Shown here: one piece after another, positions 19,374 to 27,794 of the stretch
Position numbering within the stretch: the stretch's first letter is position 1
Layout of the letters: the number at the start of each line of letters is the position of its first letter
Assembly: GCA_001838165.1 (NCBI GenBank)
Contig: KV835914.1
Span: 7,344-71,343, forward strand
DNA length: 64,000 nt
Direction of reading: 5' to 3'
DNA from: Actinomyces sp. HMSC035G02
GTDB taxonomy: Bacteria > Actinomycetota > Actinomycetes > Actinomycetales > Actinomycetaceae
The notes under the pieces: generated by a model
The model's database searches: none
Seen by the model: only the letters and a program-made list of their open reading frames with translations
Told to the model about the DNA's origin: nothing
Made by a program: the position numbers and the translations under genes

Positions 19374-20549
19374 ATGACCTCCCGCAAGAGCCCCCTCGAA
19401 CTGGCAGCCCTGGCCACCGCAGCCGTCCCCGGCATGCGCGTCACCGCCCTGCGCCCGCCCACCTACAGCGACGAGCTCTCCACCGTGACCGGCATCGAAG
19501 ACGCCGCCGGACACCGCTGGATCGTCACCTGCCCCCACGAGGAGGTCTCCGGCCCTGCACTCGAGGCAACCTCCGGCATCCTGGATCGGCTGGGCCAGGC
19601 GCACGACCACGACTACATCCCCTTCGACGTGCCCCGCCTGGCGGGCCAGGTGAAGACCAGCGGCGGTGGCACCGTCTACGTCCACCGTGACCCGGGCGGC
19701 ACCGCCCCCACCGACGAGGACCTCGACACCGATCCACTGCTGCCCGCGTCCCTCGGACGCGCCCTCGCAGCCCTGCACAACCTACCCGAAACCGTCTTCT
19801 CCTCCATCGGCCTACCCACCTACACGGCCATCGAGTGCCGAGACCGGAACCTCGCCCTCCTCGACGAGGCCGCCCGCGAGGTCGCCATCCCCGCCGCCCT
19901 GTGGAGCCGCTGGGAGGCAGCCCTCGAGGACCTCTCCCTGTGGCGCTTCCCCTCCGCACCCATCCACGGCGACATCCAAGAGCGCTGCCTGTCCGTCAAG
20001 CGCGGCTCACTCCTCGCTATCGGCGGCTGGACCAGCGCACACGTCGGTGATCCCGCCCTCGACATCGCGTGGGTGCAGGCCACCGCTTCCGACGCGTTCC
20101 TCGACCGCTTCCGCGAGACCTACGGCCACGAACGCCGCGCCACCGACCTGCACGTCTTCACGCGCGCCCAGCTCCTGAGCGAGATCGCGCTCGTGCGCTG
20201 GCTCGTGCACGGTCTGCACGCCGAAGACTCCTCCATCGTCGAGGAGGCCCGCGCGATGCTCGACGACCTGGCCAAGGACCTGGACGGCGAGCCCCTGCTG
20301 CCCTCGCATGCATCCGCGATGGGGGCTCGCATCTCCCTGACTCCCGTCGCATCCCCTGGCGCCTCTCCGATCGAGGCCTCGGAGCCAACGCCGAGCACCG
20401 CAGACGACGCCGACGACTCCGACGAGCCCACCGTCCCCGTGTCGCGGCCGGCCTCCGCGCTCAAGCGCAAGCTCGCCGAGGGCGAGGTCGACCCCGCCGC
20501 CCCCACCGAGCGTCTCACCCTCGGCCCCGACGGCACGCTGCTGCGCTAA
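19374..20549 (+). CDS. Aminoglycoside phosphotransferase-fold protein, degenerate active site
   Basis: The 391-residue protein follows the APH/choline-kinase fold: a weak N-lobe and a C-lobe with HGDIQERCL (198-206) and IGGWTSAHVGDPALDIA. In active APH enzymes these read HGDxxxxN and IDW...GDP..D. Here the metal-binding Asn is Cys205 and the DFG-type Asp is Gly218, so phosphotransfer looks impaired. The last 100 residues are a low-complexity acidic and Pro/Thr-rich tail. Related proteins sit beside DNA-repair helicases in other actinobacteria; none is adjacent here. The start ATG at 19374 gives a clean N-terminus. Confidence 0.75.
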   Translation: MTSRKSPLELAALATAAVPGMRVTALRPPTYSDELSTVTGIEDAAGHRWIVTCPHEEVSGPALEATSGILDRLGQAHDHDYIPFDVPRLAGQVKTSGGGTVYVHRDPGGTAPTDEDLDTDPLLPASLGRALAALHNLPETVFSSIGLPTYTAIECRDRNLALLDEAAREVAIPAALWSRWEAALEDLSLWRFPSAPIHGDIQERCLSVKRGSLLAIGGWTSAHVGDPALDIAWVQATASDAFLDRFRETYGHERRATDLHVFTRAQLLSEIALVRWLVHGLHAEDSSIVEEARAMLDDLAKDLDGEPLLPSHASAMGARISLTPVASPGASPIEASEPTPSTADDADDSDEPTVPVSRPASALKRKLAEGEVDPAAPTERLTLGPDGTLLR

Positions 20550-20604
20550 CCGCGCCGCGCCGCCCGCGGACCGACCGCCCAGGGGCGTTCCCACGTAACA
20601 AACC

Positions 20605-20636
20605 GGGGCCCGTCAGGTTTCCACCTGACGAGCCCC
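20605..20636. terminator. Bidirectional terminator between converging genes
   Basis: A 14-bp stem with one mismatch (20605-20618 with 20623-20636) closes a TTCC loop between the APH-like gene and the DUF2304 gene, which converge here. Confidence 0.75.
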
Positions 20637-20667
20637 AGCCTCGTTGATTGTCGTGAAGGCGCGCGCC

Positions 20668-21060
20668 TCAGTGAGACTGATCATCCCCCGGGCGAGACGC
20701 CTCGAGGGCGTCGACGCGACGGCGCAGATCCTCCACCTGCAGGCGCAGGATCGCGGCCTCCTCGGTCAGGCGACGGCGATCCTCATCCGCACGGGATAGG
20801 TCCACCGAGAAACGCAACGACAGGAGCAGCAGCACCACACCCGCCACGAAGAACCCGAGGTTCAGCGGGACGACGACGCCCAGCTGCATCGCGCTCCACT
20901 TCAGGATCGGCGGGAAGATGGACAGCAGCGCCGTAAAAAAGGCGATGCAATACCACCACAGGCCGTAGCGTTCCTTCAGACCCGAGTTACGCATCTTGAC
21001 GAACACCATCACCAGGATGATGATCGCGAACACCAGTCCAAGCACGTACGTGGGGCTCAT
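20668..21060 (-). CDS. DUF2304 membrane protein
   Basis: The 130-residue protein has three hydrophobic helices (residues about 4-21, 36-53, 64-86) and a C-terminal coiled coil (RRRLTEEAAILRLQVEDLRRRVDAL). This is the DUF2304 pattern. Its start overlaps the stop of a GT2 glycosyltransferase by four bases. DUF2304 proteins commonly pair with dolichyl-phosphate-sugar-synthase-like GT2 enzymes and are presumed to help handle or flip the lipid-linked sugar. A second GT2-DUF2304 pair lies at 39.2-40.3 kb. Confidence 0.8.
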   Translation of the reverse strand: MSPTYVLGLVFAIIILVMVFVKMRNSGLKERYGLWWYCIAFFTALLSIFPPILKWSAMQLGVVVPLNLGFFVAGVVLLLLSLRFSVDLSRADEDRRRLTEEAAILRLQVEDLRRRVDALEASRPGDDQSH

Positions 21061-21812
21061 GCGTTCTCCTCCGGCGCCTGGGCGACCTTCTCACCGGGGC
21101 GCGACAGAGAAACCGCGAGGGCCATCGTCGCGCGCACCAGGAAGAGCGCCGATTTGATCGGATTGTGGGAGGGCTCGCCACCCGCGCGCGGGTGCATCTG
21201 CACGCCGACCTCGCGCACTACGAGGTGCGAGCGCGCCGCGATGACGAGCGCACCAATCGTGTCGCCCAAGTACTCGGCCGGGTAGTTGTGCGCGAACAGC
21301 GCAAGCGCACGGGGGCCGTAGAGCTTGAAACCGCTGGTCGTATCGCTCAGGTGGGTCTCACACACGCGCGAGAGGATGACCGAGAAGAGGTTCATCGCCC
21401 ACTTGCGCGGGCCCCGCGCGTGGTAATTCCCCTTACCTGCAAAACGCGAGCCGATGACGACGTCCGCATGCTCGCTCGAGGCCGTCTCGATGAGCGTGTT
21501 GATCTCGCGCGGATCGTGCTGGCCGTCCGCGTCGAGCTGGCACGCGTACTCGTAGCCCATGCGCCGCGCGTACTGGAAGCCGGCACGCATCGCACCACCG
21601 ACCCCCAGGTTGAGCGGCAGGTCGAGGACGGCCACGCCAGCGGCGCGCGCGATGTCGGCGGTCGCGTCCGTCGACCCGTCGGAGACCACGAGGATGTCCG
21701 CGAAGGAAGGCTTCTCAGCCTTCACCATCTCGAGGACATCACCGAGCACCTCCTCCTCATTCCACGCAGGAATGACGATGAGTAGGCGGGATTGAGCACT
21801 GGGACGGCTCAC
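21057..21812 (-). CDS. GT2 glycosyltransferase, polyprenyl-phosphate sugar synthase type
   Basis: The 251-residue protein has a GT-A fold: LLIVIPAWNEEEVLGDVL at the N-terminus, VVSDGSTDATADIA for nucleotide binding, and the DxD motif in QLDADGQHDP. DGFTDT-type acceptor sequence appears as SDTTSGFKLYGPRAL. Without the membrane anchor of bactoprenol glucosyltransferases, it probably works with the coupled DUF2304 protein. It follows rmlA by one base and so sits in a sugar-nucleotide operon. Confidence 0.85.
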   Translation of the reverse strand: MSRPSAQSRLLIVIPAWNEEEVLGDVLEMVKAEKPSFADILVVSDGSTDATADIARAAGVAVLDLPLNLGVGGAMRAGFQYARRMGYEYACQLDADGQHDPREINTLIETASSEHADVVIGSRFAGKGNYHARGPRKWAMNLFSVILSRVCETHLSDTTSGFKLYGPRALALFAHNYPAEYLGDTIGALVIAARSHLVVREVGVQMHPRAGGEPSHNPIKSALFLVRATMALAVSLSRPGEKVAQAPEENA

Positions 21813-22685
21813 TCAGCAACCCTCTCGCTCAAGCAGCTCGAGCAGGTAAGCGCCGTAACCGGACTTGACCAGGGGCTCGGCGCGCTGACGCAGGCCCTCG
21901 TCGTCGATGAAGCCCATGCGCCACGCGACCTCTTCGGGGGCGCCGATCTTCATACCCTGGCGGGCCTCGACCGTACGCACGAATGCGGTGGCGTCCGCGA
22001 GGGAGTCGAACGTGCCGGTGTCGAGCCACGCGGTGCCGCGCGGGAGGACCTCGACCTTGAGCTTGCCAGCCTCGAGGTAGGCGCGGTTCACGTCGGTGAT
22101 CTCGTATTCGCCGCGCGCGCTCGGCTTGAGGTTGCGGGCAATCTCAACCACGTCGTTGTCGTAGAAGTACAGGCCGGGCACCGCGTAGTTCGACTTGGGG
22201 TGCTCGGGCTTCTCCTCGATCGACAGCGCGTTGAACTCCTCGTCGAATTCCACGACGCCGTACTCACGCGGGTTGGACACGTGGTAGGCGAAGACGGCGC
22301 CACCGTCGGGGTCGACGTGGCGGCGCAGCTGGGCGCCCATGCCGGGGCCGTAGAAGATGTTGTCGCCCAAGACCAGGGCGGCGCTGTCGTTGCCCACGTG
22401 GTCGGCGCCGAGCACGAAGGCCTGCGCAAGGCCATTGGGCTCGTGCTGGACAGCGTAGGAAATGCTGACGCCGAGCTGACTGCCGTCGCCGAGCAGGCGG
22501 TGGAACGACGGAGCGTCGTGAGGGGTCGTGATGACGAGGACCTCAGAAATGCCCGCCAGCATGAGGGTCGACAGCGGGTAATAGATCATCGGCTTGTCGT
22601 AGACGGGGACGAGCTGCTTCGATGTCCCCAGCGTAATCGGGTTGAGACGGGTGCCCGAGCCGCCCGCCAGGATGATGCCTTTCAT
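21813..22685 (-). CDS. rmlA: Glucose-1-phosphate thymidylyltransferase RmlA
   Basis: RmlA makes dTDP-glucose, the first step to dTDP-rhamnose. From the ATG at 22685 it has 290 residues, the usual length. It starts [14 protein letters not shown] and continues with [24 protein letters not shown], both nucleotidyltransferase signatures, and has [11 protein letters not shown]. The gene diverges from the RmlC-RmlD fusion. RmlB is not in the window, so the dehydratase must be encoded elsewhere. Confidence 0.95.
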   Translation of the reverse strand: MKGIILAGGSGTRLNPITLGTSKQLVPVYDKPMIYYPLSTLMLAGISEVLVITTPHDAPSFHRLLGDGSQLGVSISYAVQHEPNGLAQAFVLGADHVGNDSAALVLGDNIFYGPGMGAQLRRHVDPDGGAVFAYHVSNPREYGVVEFDEEFNALSIEEKPEHPKSNYAVPGLYFYDNDVVEIARNLKPSARGEYEITDVNRAYLEAGKLKVEVLPRGTAWLDTGTFDSLADATAFVRTVEARQGMKIGAPEEVAWRMGFIDDEGLRQRAEPLVKSGYGAYLLELLEREGC

Positions 22686-22880
22686 GTTGCCTCCGCTTCC
22701 CGGCGCGTCCTCGTGTGGGTCGCGCGTCGTTGACAATTATGCCTATACAACAGTATTTTTCCACAACTTTGCCCCCGCGCGCGCCCATGGGGCGGCGCAC
22801 ACCGCCGCGGGGGTGCAGATCGGATAGTATTTACATGGAATGTTGCGTCCGCACAAAAACCACGCACGTAAGGAAGAACC

Positions 22881-24308
22881 ATGGCGCCCACCGCTAAGCC
22901 CCTGGGGATTACGACCACGCCGATCCCCGGCTTTTTGCGCATTGATCTGACTGTTCACGGCGATAACCGAGGCTGGTTCAAGGAGAATTGGCAGCGCGAG
23001 AAGATGGTCGCGCTGGGCCTGCCGGATTTCCAGCCGGTGCAGAACAACATCTCGTTCAACGACGAGGTCGGGGTGACGCGAGGCATTCACGCGGAGCCGT
23101 GGGACAAGTTCGTGTCGGTCGCGACCGGCCGCGTGTTCGGCGCGTGGGTCGACCTGCGCGAGGGTCCCTCGTTTGGCACCGTCTACACCACGATCATCGA
23201 TCCGGGCGTGGCGGTGTTCGTCCCCAAGGGCGTGGGTAACTCCTACCAGACCCTTGAGCCGAACACGGCCTACACGTACCTAGTCAACGACCACTGGTCG
23301 CCGGACGCGCACTACACCTTCCTAAACCTGGCCGACGAGACGGCCGCCGTGGATTGGCCGATCCCGCTCGAGCGCGCCATCCTGTCCGACAAGGACAAGG
23401 CTCACCCGCGCATGGCGGACGTGACCCCCTTCCCTGCCCCGGCTCCCGTGGGGCGCCGCGCACTCGTGACGGGCGCGAACGGCCAGCTGGGCCGTGAGCT
23501 CATGCGCGCGCTGCCCGAGGCCGGCTTCACGGTGACGGGCGTGGACCTGCCCGAGGTGTCGATTTCCAACGCCGAGCAGGTCGCCGCTCTGCCATGGGAC
23601 GACATCGACGTGGTGATCAACGCGGCCGCGTGGACGAACGTGGACGGCGCTGAGACCCCCGAGGGCCGCCGCGCGACCTGGCAGGCGAACTCGACTGGCC
23701 CGGCGATCCTGGCCCGCGAGGCCACGGCTCACGGCGTGACGATGGTCCACATCTCGACGGAGTACATCTTCGATGGCACGCAGGACGTGCACGTTGAGGA
23801 CGAGGCCCCCTCTCCCCTGGGCGCGTACGGCCAGTCGAAGGCGGGCGGAGACGCGGCTGTGGCCTCGACGCCGAAGCACTACATCGTGCGCACCTCCTGG
23901 GTCGTGGGCGACGGCAAGAACTTCCTGAAGACCATGGCGTCCCTGGCGGATCAGGGCACCTCCCCCTCGGTTGTGTCCGACCAGGTGGGTCGCCTGACCT
24001 TCACCTCCGACCTGGCCAAGGGCATCATTCACCTGCTGACCAGCAACGCCCCGTTTGGCACGTACAACCTGTCGGGCGAGGGCCCGGTCATGAGCTGGGC
24101 GCAGGTCGCCAAGCGCGTGTTCGAGCTGTGCGGCCGCAATCCGGAAGACGTCACCGAGGTGACGACTCAGGAGTACTTCGCGGGCCGCGAGGTGGCTCCT
24201 CGTCCCCTGTCCTCCGTCCTGGACCTGACGAAGATCAAGGCCACGGGTTTCACCCCCGAGGATTCCTCGCAGCGCATCGACTCCTACGTCGCTTCCCTGC
24301 GCGGCTGA
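22881..24308 (+). CDS. Fused dTDP-4-dehydrorhamnose 3,5-epimerase/reductase (RmlC-RmlD)
   Basis: This 475-residue protein joins two rhamnose enzymes. Residues about 1-190 are an RmlC-type cupin (QNNISFNDEVGVTRGIHAE with the catalytic-type His). Residues about 195-475 are an RmlD reductase with ALVTGANGQLGREL (NAD(P) loop), STEYIFDG and the YGQSK catalytic pair. In the cupin, the segment usually read as IPxGFAHG is VPKGVGNSY, so a second conserved His is missing. The ATG follows AAGGAAG. The product feeds rhamnose into the wall glycan. Confidence 0.9.
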   Translation: MAPTAKPLGITTTPIPGFLRIDLTVHGDNRGWFKENWQREKMVALGLPDFQPVQNNISFNDEVGVTRGIHAEPWDKFVSVATGRVFGAWVDLREGPSFGTVYTTIIDPGVAVFVPKGVGNSYQTLEPNTAYTYLVNDHWSPDAHYTFLNLADETAAVDWPIPLERAILSDKDKAHPRMADVTPFPAPAPVGRRALVTGANGQLGRELMRALPEAGFTVTGVDLPEVSISNAEQVAALPWDDIDVVINAAAWTNVDGAETPEGRRATWQANSTGPAILAREATAHGVTMVHISTEYIFDGTQDVHVEDEAPSPLGAYGQSKAGGDAAVASTPKHYIVRTSWVVGDGKNFLKTMASLADQGTSPSVVSDQVGRLTFTSDLAKGIIHLLTSNAPFGTYNLSGEGPVMSWAQVAKRVFELCGRNPEDVTEVTTQEYFAGREVAPRPLSSVLDLTKIKATGFTPEDSSQRIDSYVASLRG

Positions 24309-24327
24309 TCGCCGCACTGACGAGGCA

Positions 24328-24357
24328 GGCCCCGGGCGCCGACAGGTGCTCGGGGCC
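24328..24357 (+). terminator. Terminator after the RmlC-RmlD fusion
   Basis: GGCCCCGGGC pairs with GCTCGGGGCC (9 of 10 pairs) about 20 bases past the stop codon. Confidence 0.6.
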
Positions 24358-24468
24358 GTTGCTATGTCCGCGTGCGCCCTGCGTGCGCGTGGGGGCTACG
24401 GCGCCTGCCCGCGTAGCCGGGGCCGCCCGCGCACGCCCTAGGGGCGACGGTTGCGAATGGGGGGCGAC

Positions 24469-24598
24469 GCATCCGGATAGGATACGAACATCCGGATAGG
24501 TTACGAACATCCGGATAGCTAATTAACCTATCCATATGCGCACAACCTATCCGGATGCGCACAACCTATCCAGATGCGCACGCCCTATCCGGTCGCAC
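24469..24598. repeat. Array of 19-bp units, three in one orientation then four inverted
   Basis: Three units like CATCCGGATAGGTTACGAA (from 24470, 24489 and 24508, the last shortened) are followed by four units like AACCTATCCGGATGCGCAC (24525, 24544, 24563, 24582, the last shortened). The core CATCCGGATAGG is conserved in both halves. There are no unique spacers, so this is not CRISPR. It lies between two converging genes, in the only gene-free stretch above 300 bp (24309-24926), along with the palindrome-ended element at 24705. Confidence 0.88.
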
Positions 24599-24704
24599 AT
24601 GATCGAGAGCAGCTGTGGACGTTCGAGCACCGAAGCGCAGCATCACCGGAGCACCCCACAACACCGGGACACCTCAGAGCACCGCTACGCATCCCCACCA
24701 ATTC

Positions 24705-24807
24705 CGCACGTAATTTCCCGGCAGCTCTTTCAACTTTTGAAACCGCAACGTTGATATTCCAACGTTATCTTGGCGCCGTAAAACGAAGCTCATGGGAATT
24801 ACGTGCG
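24705..24807. repeat. Palindrome-ended intergenic element, copy A
   Basis: The element begins CGCACGTAATTTCCC and ends GGGAATTACGTGCG, terminal inverted repeats of about 14 bp, around an AT-richer interior. Its reverse complement aligns with copy B at 33690-33794, sharing the ends, a GCGCC block and a GAATATCA block at like spacing. It carries no open frame of note. From here to 24926 I see nothing more than a lone copy of the CCCCGGCCTCG motif at 24860. Confidence 0.82.
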
Positions 24808-24926
24808 AGATGAAAGGCGGGGGCCAGCCACTCGTGACTGCACGTTCCCGCCCGAGAGACCCCGGCCTCGTCGAACGAGATGAAAAGCCCCCCGAGATAC
24901 CTGGAGAAGCTAGCCCCTTGAGAGGC

Positions 24927-25418
24927 CTAGACGAGCTGGCTCAGGACGTCCTGCGGACCACCGATCTCCCGCACCTGGGCGACGAGCACGTCTGCGAGCC
25001 TCTTCGCCGCGACATACTGCGTCGATTCAACCCCGTAGCGGCTCGCAATGTCCGCAAGACGCGCAGGGATAGTGGTAGCGCTGCCGTCCCTGGACGTCAG
25101 CATGTCCGCCAAGTTGAGCACCAGGAGCTCCTCCGACCGGTAGGTACTGTCGGGGTTGCCGTGGTTGAAGATTTCCGCCCAATACGTGAACCCCAGGGAG
25201 CGCAGCAGGGCCCCTCCAAGCTCTTCATGCTCGGACTGTTCATGGGCGAATTGATAGCCCACATCGTGCAGGTAGCCCATCACGAACATCTCGCGGCACT
25301 TCTCATCCGACCAGCCAAACAGGGTCCGCCCCAGCTCGGAGGCTTTCATCCCCACCCCGCGGCAGTGGCGCAGCCGGTTCTCGTCCATGCCAATTGCCGG
25401 CTTCGAGTCAGTCATCAT
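24927..25418 (-). CDS. HD-domain hydrolase
   Basis: The 163-residue protein is a single HD domain. Metal-ligand candidates are His18 (RLRHC), His51-Asp52 (GYLHDVGY), a His in IFNHG and Asp105 (NLADML), in the H...HD...H...D order of metal-dependent phosphohydrolases. The domain resembles small HD enzymes acting on nucleotides, but I cannot name the substrate. It is the last gene of a three-gene operon; its start overlaps the cupin-NUDIX stop by four bases (ATGA). Confidence 0.8.
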   Translation of the reverse strand: MMTDSKPAIGMDENRLRHCRGVGMKASELGRTLFGWSDEKCREMFVMGYLHDVGYQFAHEQSEHEELGGALLRSLGFTYWAEIFNHGNPDSTYRSEELLVLNLADMLTSRDGSATTIPARLADIASRYGVESTQYVAAKRLADVLVAQVREIGGPQDVLSQLV

Positions 25419-26302
25419 GCGATCCTTTGCGTGCCGTCGGCCAGATACCGCAGGAGATCCGTCAGCCTGCGACGCTGAGAGTCAGCGAGGCGCAGATCGA
25501 GGAGCTTGTCCTTGCGTACCCACTGGAAACCCGTGGATTCAGAGTCGAGAGACACCTCGTGGCCCACGGACGCCCCGTGAAACACGACGGTGAACTCCTG
25601 GCGTACTTCCCCGTCGGAGTATGCGATGCGCACGTCCGGGTCCGTGTAGGTGCCGACAATCCCGGTCACCTGCACGTCGAGGCCAGTCTCCTCCTTGAGC
25701 TCGCGGACCGCGCACTCGGCGAGGCTTTCGCCAAATTCGAGGGTGCCACCCGGGAGCGTCCAATTCCCACTATCCCGGCGCTGGAGCATGAGGATGTGGC
25801 CCTCGTGCTCGATGGCGACCGCTGCCGCAGGCACGATCGAGTTGGCCGCCGGCGCATCGGGGGCGTGGGAGTAGTCCACGCGCGTCGTCGTCAGGGCCGA
25901 AGCCAGCCACGCCTCGACATCCGGGCCAGGGGTGACGACGTTCTTGTCGTTCGTGGAGGGAACCTTGATGAAGAGGATCTGAGTCCCCCGCTTCGAGCGC
26001 TGCGCGTAGGTCGTCCCAGGTTCGATGACATAAAAGTCGCCCGCACGGAACTCATATTCCTCGCCGGTGTCCGTATCCAGGTACTGCGTCCACCCGGACA
26101 GCATGTACTGATACTCGGTGGCCTGCGTATGAAAGTGCGGCTGCTCGCACGCATCATCGGAATAGGACGTGATCCCGATTTCGAGATCGCTTGTGTCGTA
26201 GTGAGCGACCGCCTGCGGCCGAGAGAGGTTGCCCGCCAGGTACTGGCGCGACACCTGCTCCAGCGCCTGCCGGATCTCGCCTGACGTGATGGTGGAGAAC
26301 AT
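25415..26302 (-). CDS. Cupin-NUDIX fusion hydrolase
   Basis: This roughly 295-residue protein has an N-terminal cupin (residues about 40-125; metal-type ligands in PHFHTQATEYQYM and a later YVIEPG) and a C-terminal NUDIX domain with a complete box: G, five residues, E, seven residues, RELKEETGL. The NUDIX part should cleave a nucleoside diphosphate linked to another group; the cupin may bind a sugar or small ligand. I prefer the ATG at 26302, eight bases after AAGGAGG; the ATG at 26308, overlapping the upstream stop, is too close to that site. It is the middle gene of an overlapping operon. Confidence 0.82.
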   Translation of the reverse strand: MFSTITSGEIRQALEQVSRQYLAGNLSRPQAVAHYDTSDLEIGITSYSDDACEQPHFHTQATEYQYMLSGWTQYLDTDTGEEYEFRAGDFYVIEPGTTYAQRSKRGTQILFIKVPSTNDKNVVTPGPDVEAWLASALTTTRVDYSHAPDAPAANSIVPAAAVAIEHEGHILMLQRRDSGNWTLPGGTLEFGESLAECAVRELKEETGLDVQVTGIVGTYTDPDVRIAYSDGEVRQEFTVVFHGASVGHEVSLDSESTGFQWVRKDKLLDLRLADSQRRRLTDLLRYLADGTQRIA

Positions 26303-26304
26303 CG

Positions 26305-27585
26305 TCATCGCCTCCTTGGGGCCTTGTGTCGACTCTTCCTCAGCTGGCGCCTCAAGACGATGAGAACGCCGATCGCGACGACCACGCTCGCCAGGCACAG
26401 GGCGAGTACGAACCACAGCGAGGGAAGAGTCTCGCCCTGGTTGAGGCCAATGATGGACATCGAGAAGAAAGAAATGATGAGCGTCGGGACGAAAAAGACT
26501 GCAGAGGCGAAGGTGAGGAACGTATTCGTTCGTTCTGCGGCCTCGGCGTTTTCCTGGTTTGCGACGGCTTGGACGGACTGAGCGGTGTTCGCAAGCAGGC
26601 CGGACGCCCGCTCGAGCAGCCGTCGGTATTCCTCGATCGTCGCCTTGAGTTCGGCGACCTTGCGCGTCGCGAGGCCCTGCAGGGCCTCGTTCCCAGTCAC
26701 GAGTTCGTTGACCTTGGAACGGCGTTCGAGGTTCCTGGAAACGAGGAACGCCGTCGTCACGAACTGCGAGAGCACGCCGATTTCTCGCTGCGCCCGCCCG
26801 AGGCGCTGCGCGGCTTCCTCCGAATCGTCACTGATCATGATCTGGAAGGGCTCGTTCTCCCAGAATTCGAACTCAATCCGCCAGTTCTCGAGGTTGTATT
26901 GCTCGTACTTGATGGGGATCGAGAACGCCTCAACGATGTTGCCCACATCCGAAGGCTCGGTGAAGTACCCCTGCCCACGGTTCAGCCAGATGCCGTTGTG
27001 CGGCCAGCGAAGGTTGTCGAGCTGGTCTGGCGAGACCGGTTGATAGATCGTGACGGTGCCGTTGCCCATGTCGAAGATCCTGCACCAGCGGTGGAGGGCA
27101 CGAAGCGGCTCGGAGGTATCACCGGATCGGGCCGGCAGGTTCTGGGTCAGCAGATCGACGTACCTGATCCTCGTGTCGGCGTCGATCTGCAGAGGCACGT
27201 TCGTTTTGTTTGCAGACACCCGCTGGATCATCTCCGGCATGGAAGCCATCAGCGCGTGAGCGACGGTCGGCGCCATGAGCTTGTCGAGGAGCGAGGAGAT
27301 CTCGCCGTCGTGCGTGCCGTCGAGCGACACCTCGAGCTCGTACCTGTCGATACCGTTCCACGGGTCCTCACGATGGGTGTGCGCATCGATGGGGCAGTAC
27401 CGGTAGCCCTCACCGTCGTCCAGCAGGGGCAGAACGATCGGATTCTCGAACTCCATGGCCCGGCGATGCCATCCGGACAGAATCACTGCCTGCGTCCCAT
27501 CCGCGTACCGACACTTCAGCAGGAAGCTCGCGTCCGCGTCCCAGAGCTGAGGATCAGACGCGTACGTCTCGCTGTAGGAGCTCAT
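26305..27585 (-). CDS. CorA-like two-helix membrane protein
   Basis: From the ATG at 27585, nine bases after GGAGGT, the protein has 426 residues. A large soluble region (about 1-350) includes a long helical stretch, followed by two C-terminal membrane helices (about 355-380 and 386-411) and a basic tail. This is the CorA layout. The CorA signature (Y/F)GMN between the helices is absent; the loop reads SMSIIGLNQG. It may be an ion channel with altered selectivity. It heads a tight operon with the NUDIX and HD enzymes, unusual company for a magnesium transporter. An ATG at 27633 would add 16 residues. Confidence 0.68.
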   Translation of the reverse strand: MSSYSETYASDPQLWDADASFLLKCRYADGTQAVILSGWHRRAMEFENPIVLPLLDDGEGYRYCPIDAHTHREDPWNGIDRYELEVSLDGTHDGEISSLLDKLMAPTVAHALMASMPEMIQRVSANKTNVPLQIDADTRIRYVDLLTQNLPARSGDTSEPLRALHRWCRIFDMGNGTVTIYQPVSPDQLDNLRWPHNGIWLNRGQGYFTEPSDVGNIVEAFSIPIKYEQYNLENWRIEFEFWENEPFQIMISDDSEEAAQRLGRAQREIGVLSQFVTTAFLVSRNLERRSKVNELVTGNEALQGLATRKVAELKATIEEYRRLLERASGLLANTAQSVQAVANQENAEAAERTNTFLTFASAVFFVPTLIISFFSMSIIGLNQGETLPSLWFVLALCLASVVVAIGVLIVLRRQLRKSRHKAPRRR

Positions 27586-27731
27586 CGCCCGGGCACCTCC
27601 ATTCGAAGTCGTTGGCACGTAGTTGTCCGGCACATGCGGCCCGAGGCCGTGGGGACAGACCGCTCTTTGAGATTGTAGTCGCTCGCGCAGATACCGCGCC
27701 GGAGCGCAACATATGTGCGCGCCGCAGATAA

Positions 27732-27781
27732 ACGAGGCCGGGGCCGGCCACGCTGAATCGCGCAGTCGGCCCCGGCCTCGT
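27732..27781 (-). terminator. Terminator after the amidase gene
   Basis: A perfect 15-bp stem (27732-27746 with 27767-27781) uses the same ACGAGGCCGGGGCCG arm as the prfB terminator. The loop is 20 nt. It lies directly past the amidase stop. Confidence 0.78.
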
Positions 27782-27794
27782 CACGGAAGACCTC

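Noticed and set aside
24469..24598. CRISPR array
   Set aside because: The units are contiguous without unique spacers, switch orientation midway, and no cas gene is near.
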